A stretch of DNA of 64,000 nt from Mucisphaera sp965279675. Lineage in GTDB: Bacteria > Planctomycetota > Phycisphaerae > Phycisphaerales > Phycisphaeraceae. The stretch spans positions 2,852,001 through 2,916,000 of the forward strand of contig NZ_CBDIIJ010000002.1 of NCBI RefSeq assembly GCF_965279675.1, written 5' to 3'. This document shows, one piece after another, positions 63,050-64,000 of this stretch (position 1 is its first letter; every line of letters starts with the position of its first letter). The notes under the pieces are model-generated. The model was given only the letters and a program-made list of their open reading frames with translations. It did not search any database and was not told where the DNA came from. Position numbers and translations under genes: made by a program.

Positions 63050-64000
63050 GTGCCCACGATCCGCAAACTACCCCTGCTCCTGATCAACCAGATCGCCGCC
63101 GGCGAGGTCATCGAACGACCCGCATCCGTCGTCAAAGAGCTCATGGAGAACAGCCTCGACGCTGGAGCCACCCGCGTCGAAGTCACCCTCGAACAAGGCG
63201 GCACCGAGCTCATCCGCGTCCACGACGACGGCCAGGGCATCACCCCCGACCAGCTCCCGATGGCCCTCGCGCCCCACGCCACCAGCAAGCTCATCGACGT
63301 CGAAGACCTCGCCGCCATCCAGACCCTCGGCTTCCGGGGCGAAGCCCTCGCCTCCGTCGCCTCCGTCGCCCGGGTCCGCATCACCAGCCGACCCGCCGCC
63401 GACCCCAACAGCGAAGGCGCCACCATCCAAAGCGAAGCCGGCCAGGACGCCATCCCGCAACCGACCGCCGCCCCGCCCGGGACCACCGTCGAAGTCCGCG
63501 ACCTCTTCTACAACGTCCCCGCCCGACGCAAGTTTCTCCGCACCGCCGGCACCGAGTACGGCCACGCCAACGACAACTTCGTGCGCACCGCCATGGCCCA
63601 CCCCGAGGTCCACTGGACCCTTACCCACAACGGCCGCACCGCCCACGACCTCCCCGCCGCCAGCCGCGCCGATCGCTGCCTCGCCATCCTCGGCCACGAC
63701 CTCGCCGGCGGGCTCCTCGAGTTCCACGCCCCCGCCCGACCCGAAGGCGCCCAGGTCAGCGTCTGGGGACTCGCCGGCACCCCCGACATCGCCCGCCCCA
63801 CCGCCCGTTACCAGTACGTCTTCGTCAACGGCCGCCCGGTCCGCGACCGCAACCTCGCCCACGCCATCCGCGAAGCCTATCGCGGGCTCCTCGCCGCCGA
63901 CCGCCAGCCCGTCGTCGTCGTCATGGTCGAGGTCCCCGCCGACAAGGTCGATGTCAACGTCCACCCCACCAAAGCCGAGGTGCGCTTCCACGAACCCTCC
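63050..64000 (+). CDS. mutL: DNA mismatch repair protein MutL (N-terminal part; 3' end outside window)
   Basis: The reading frame runs off the right edge; 317 codons are visible. It shows the GHKL ATPase core: INQIAAGEVIERPASVVKEL, ENSLDAGATRVEV, VHDDGQGITPDQL, HATSKLIDVEDL and TLGFRGEALASV, then the transducer domain with VFVNGRPVRDR and VDVNVHPTKAEVRF. The start is GTG at 63050, giving MPTIRKLPLLLINQ, which matches the family start. An in-frame ATG at 63029 would overlap the divergent gene and add seven odd residues. Confidence 0.95.
   Translation, partial: MPTIRKLPLLLINQIAAGEVIERPASVVKELMENSLDAGATRVEVTLEQGGTELIRVHDDGQGITPDQLPMALAPHATSKLIDVEDLAAIQTLGFRGEALASVASVARVRITSRPAADPNSEGATIQSEAGQDAIPQPTAAPPGTTVEVRDLFYNVPARRKFLRTAGTEYGHANDNFVRTAMAHPEVHWTLTHNGRTAHDLPAASRADRCLAILGHDLAGGLLEFHAPARPEGAQVSVWGLAGTPDIARPTARYQYVFVNGRPVRDRNLAHAIREAYRGLLAADRQPVVVVMVEVPADKVDVNVHPTKAEVRFHEPS

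Noticed and set aside
1..64000. tRNA/rRNA genes, CRISPR arrays, insertion sequences, prophage
   Set aside because: No tRNA T-loop patterns in gaps, no regularly spaced repeats, and no transposase, integrase or phage genes were seen.

Overview
The window is a GC-rich, gene-dense piece of a bacterial chromosome, most likely from the planctomycete class Phycisphaerae or a near relative. Direct clues are a surface protein that combines dockerin-like calcium-loop repeats with a PEP-CTERM tail (2836-4221), a giant CARDB protein that opens with the planctomycete-type LEPLEPRVLL motif (10498-19053), two groEL genes, a planctomycete-type acyl carrier protein between two FabZ-like dehydratases, and the DUF2617-like and DUF2752 families. 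This is essentially a core-genome region. I saw no insertion sequence, prophage, CRISPR array, tRNA or rRNA.

Layout. 1-9 kb: end of a probable outer-membrane barrel gene, a sigma-70 factor, ispH, the PEP-CTERM protein, an HDOD-GGDEF signalling protein and an overlapping DUF2868/DUF3482 GTPase pair. 9-19 kb: a coiled-coil membrane protein and the 2851-residue giant, which looks like an ancient tandem duplication of a cyclophilin domain, a cadherin-like domain and a CARDB array. 19-23 kb: the RNA helicase HrpA. 23-30.5 kb: a proteostasis block (groEL1, groES, groEL2, dnaJ, grpE), then a zinc-ribbon gene and tyrS. 30.5-37.5 kb: a kelch lipoprotein, a DUF502 membrane protein, a ribosome hibernation factor, EIIA and HPr phosphocarriers, a CDP-alcohol phosphatidyltransferase, DUF2752, two small lipoproteins and an unknown gene. 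37.5-39.6 kb: a probable structured RNA, rny (RNase Y) and a palindromic repeat. 39.6-47.3 kb: uppS, purA, a pseudopilin, an Rrf2 regulator, serA and hemL. 47.4-51.6 kb: rpsO, pnp, a cold-shock protein and a histidine kinase. 51.6-57.7 kb: DUF2617-like, a HEAT-repeat protein, a CYTH protein, FabZ-ACP-FabZ and a WYL regulator. 57.6-63.0 kb: a minus-strand run (SGNH hydrolase, rsmA, glycosyltransferase, an unknown 462-residue protein, larB, nnrD). 63.05 kb to the end: the start of mutL.

Large-scale structure. Left of about 23 kb the plus strand is rich in G; right of it the plus strand is rich in C. This holds whichever strand the genes are on. The octamer GGGCAGGG also changes orientation across the same point. 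Together these suggest that the replication terminus, or an inversion boundary, lies near the hrpA-groEL gap. RNA turnover (rny, pnp, hrpA, csp), protein folding, and cell-envelope or lipid functions are well represented. No single operon stands out as a complete new system. The most unusual items are the duplicated cyclophilin/CARDB giant, the structured RNA before rny, the 462-residue unknown protein beside larB-nnrD, and the terminus signature.
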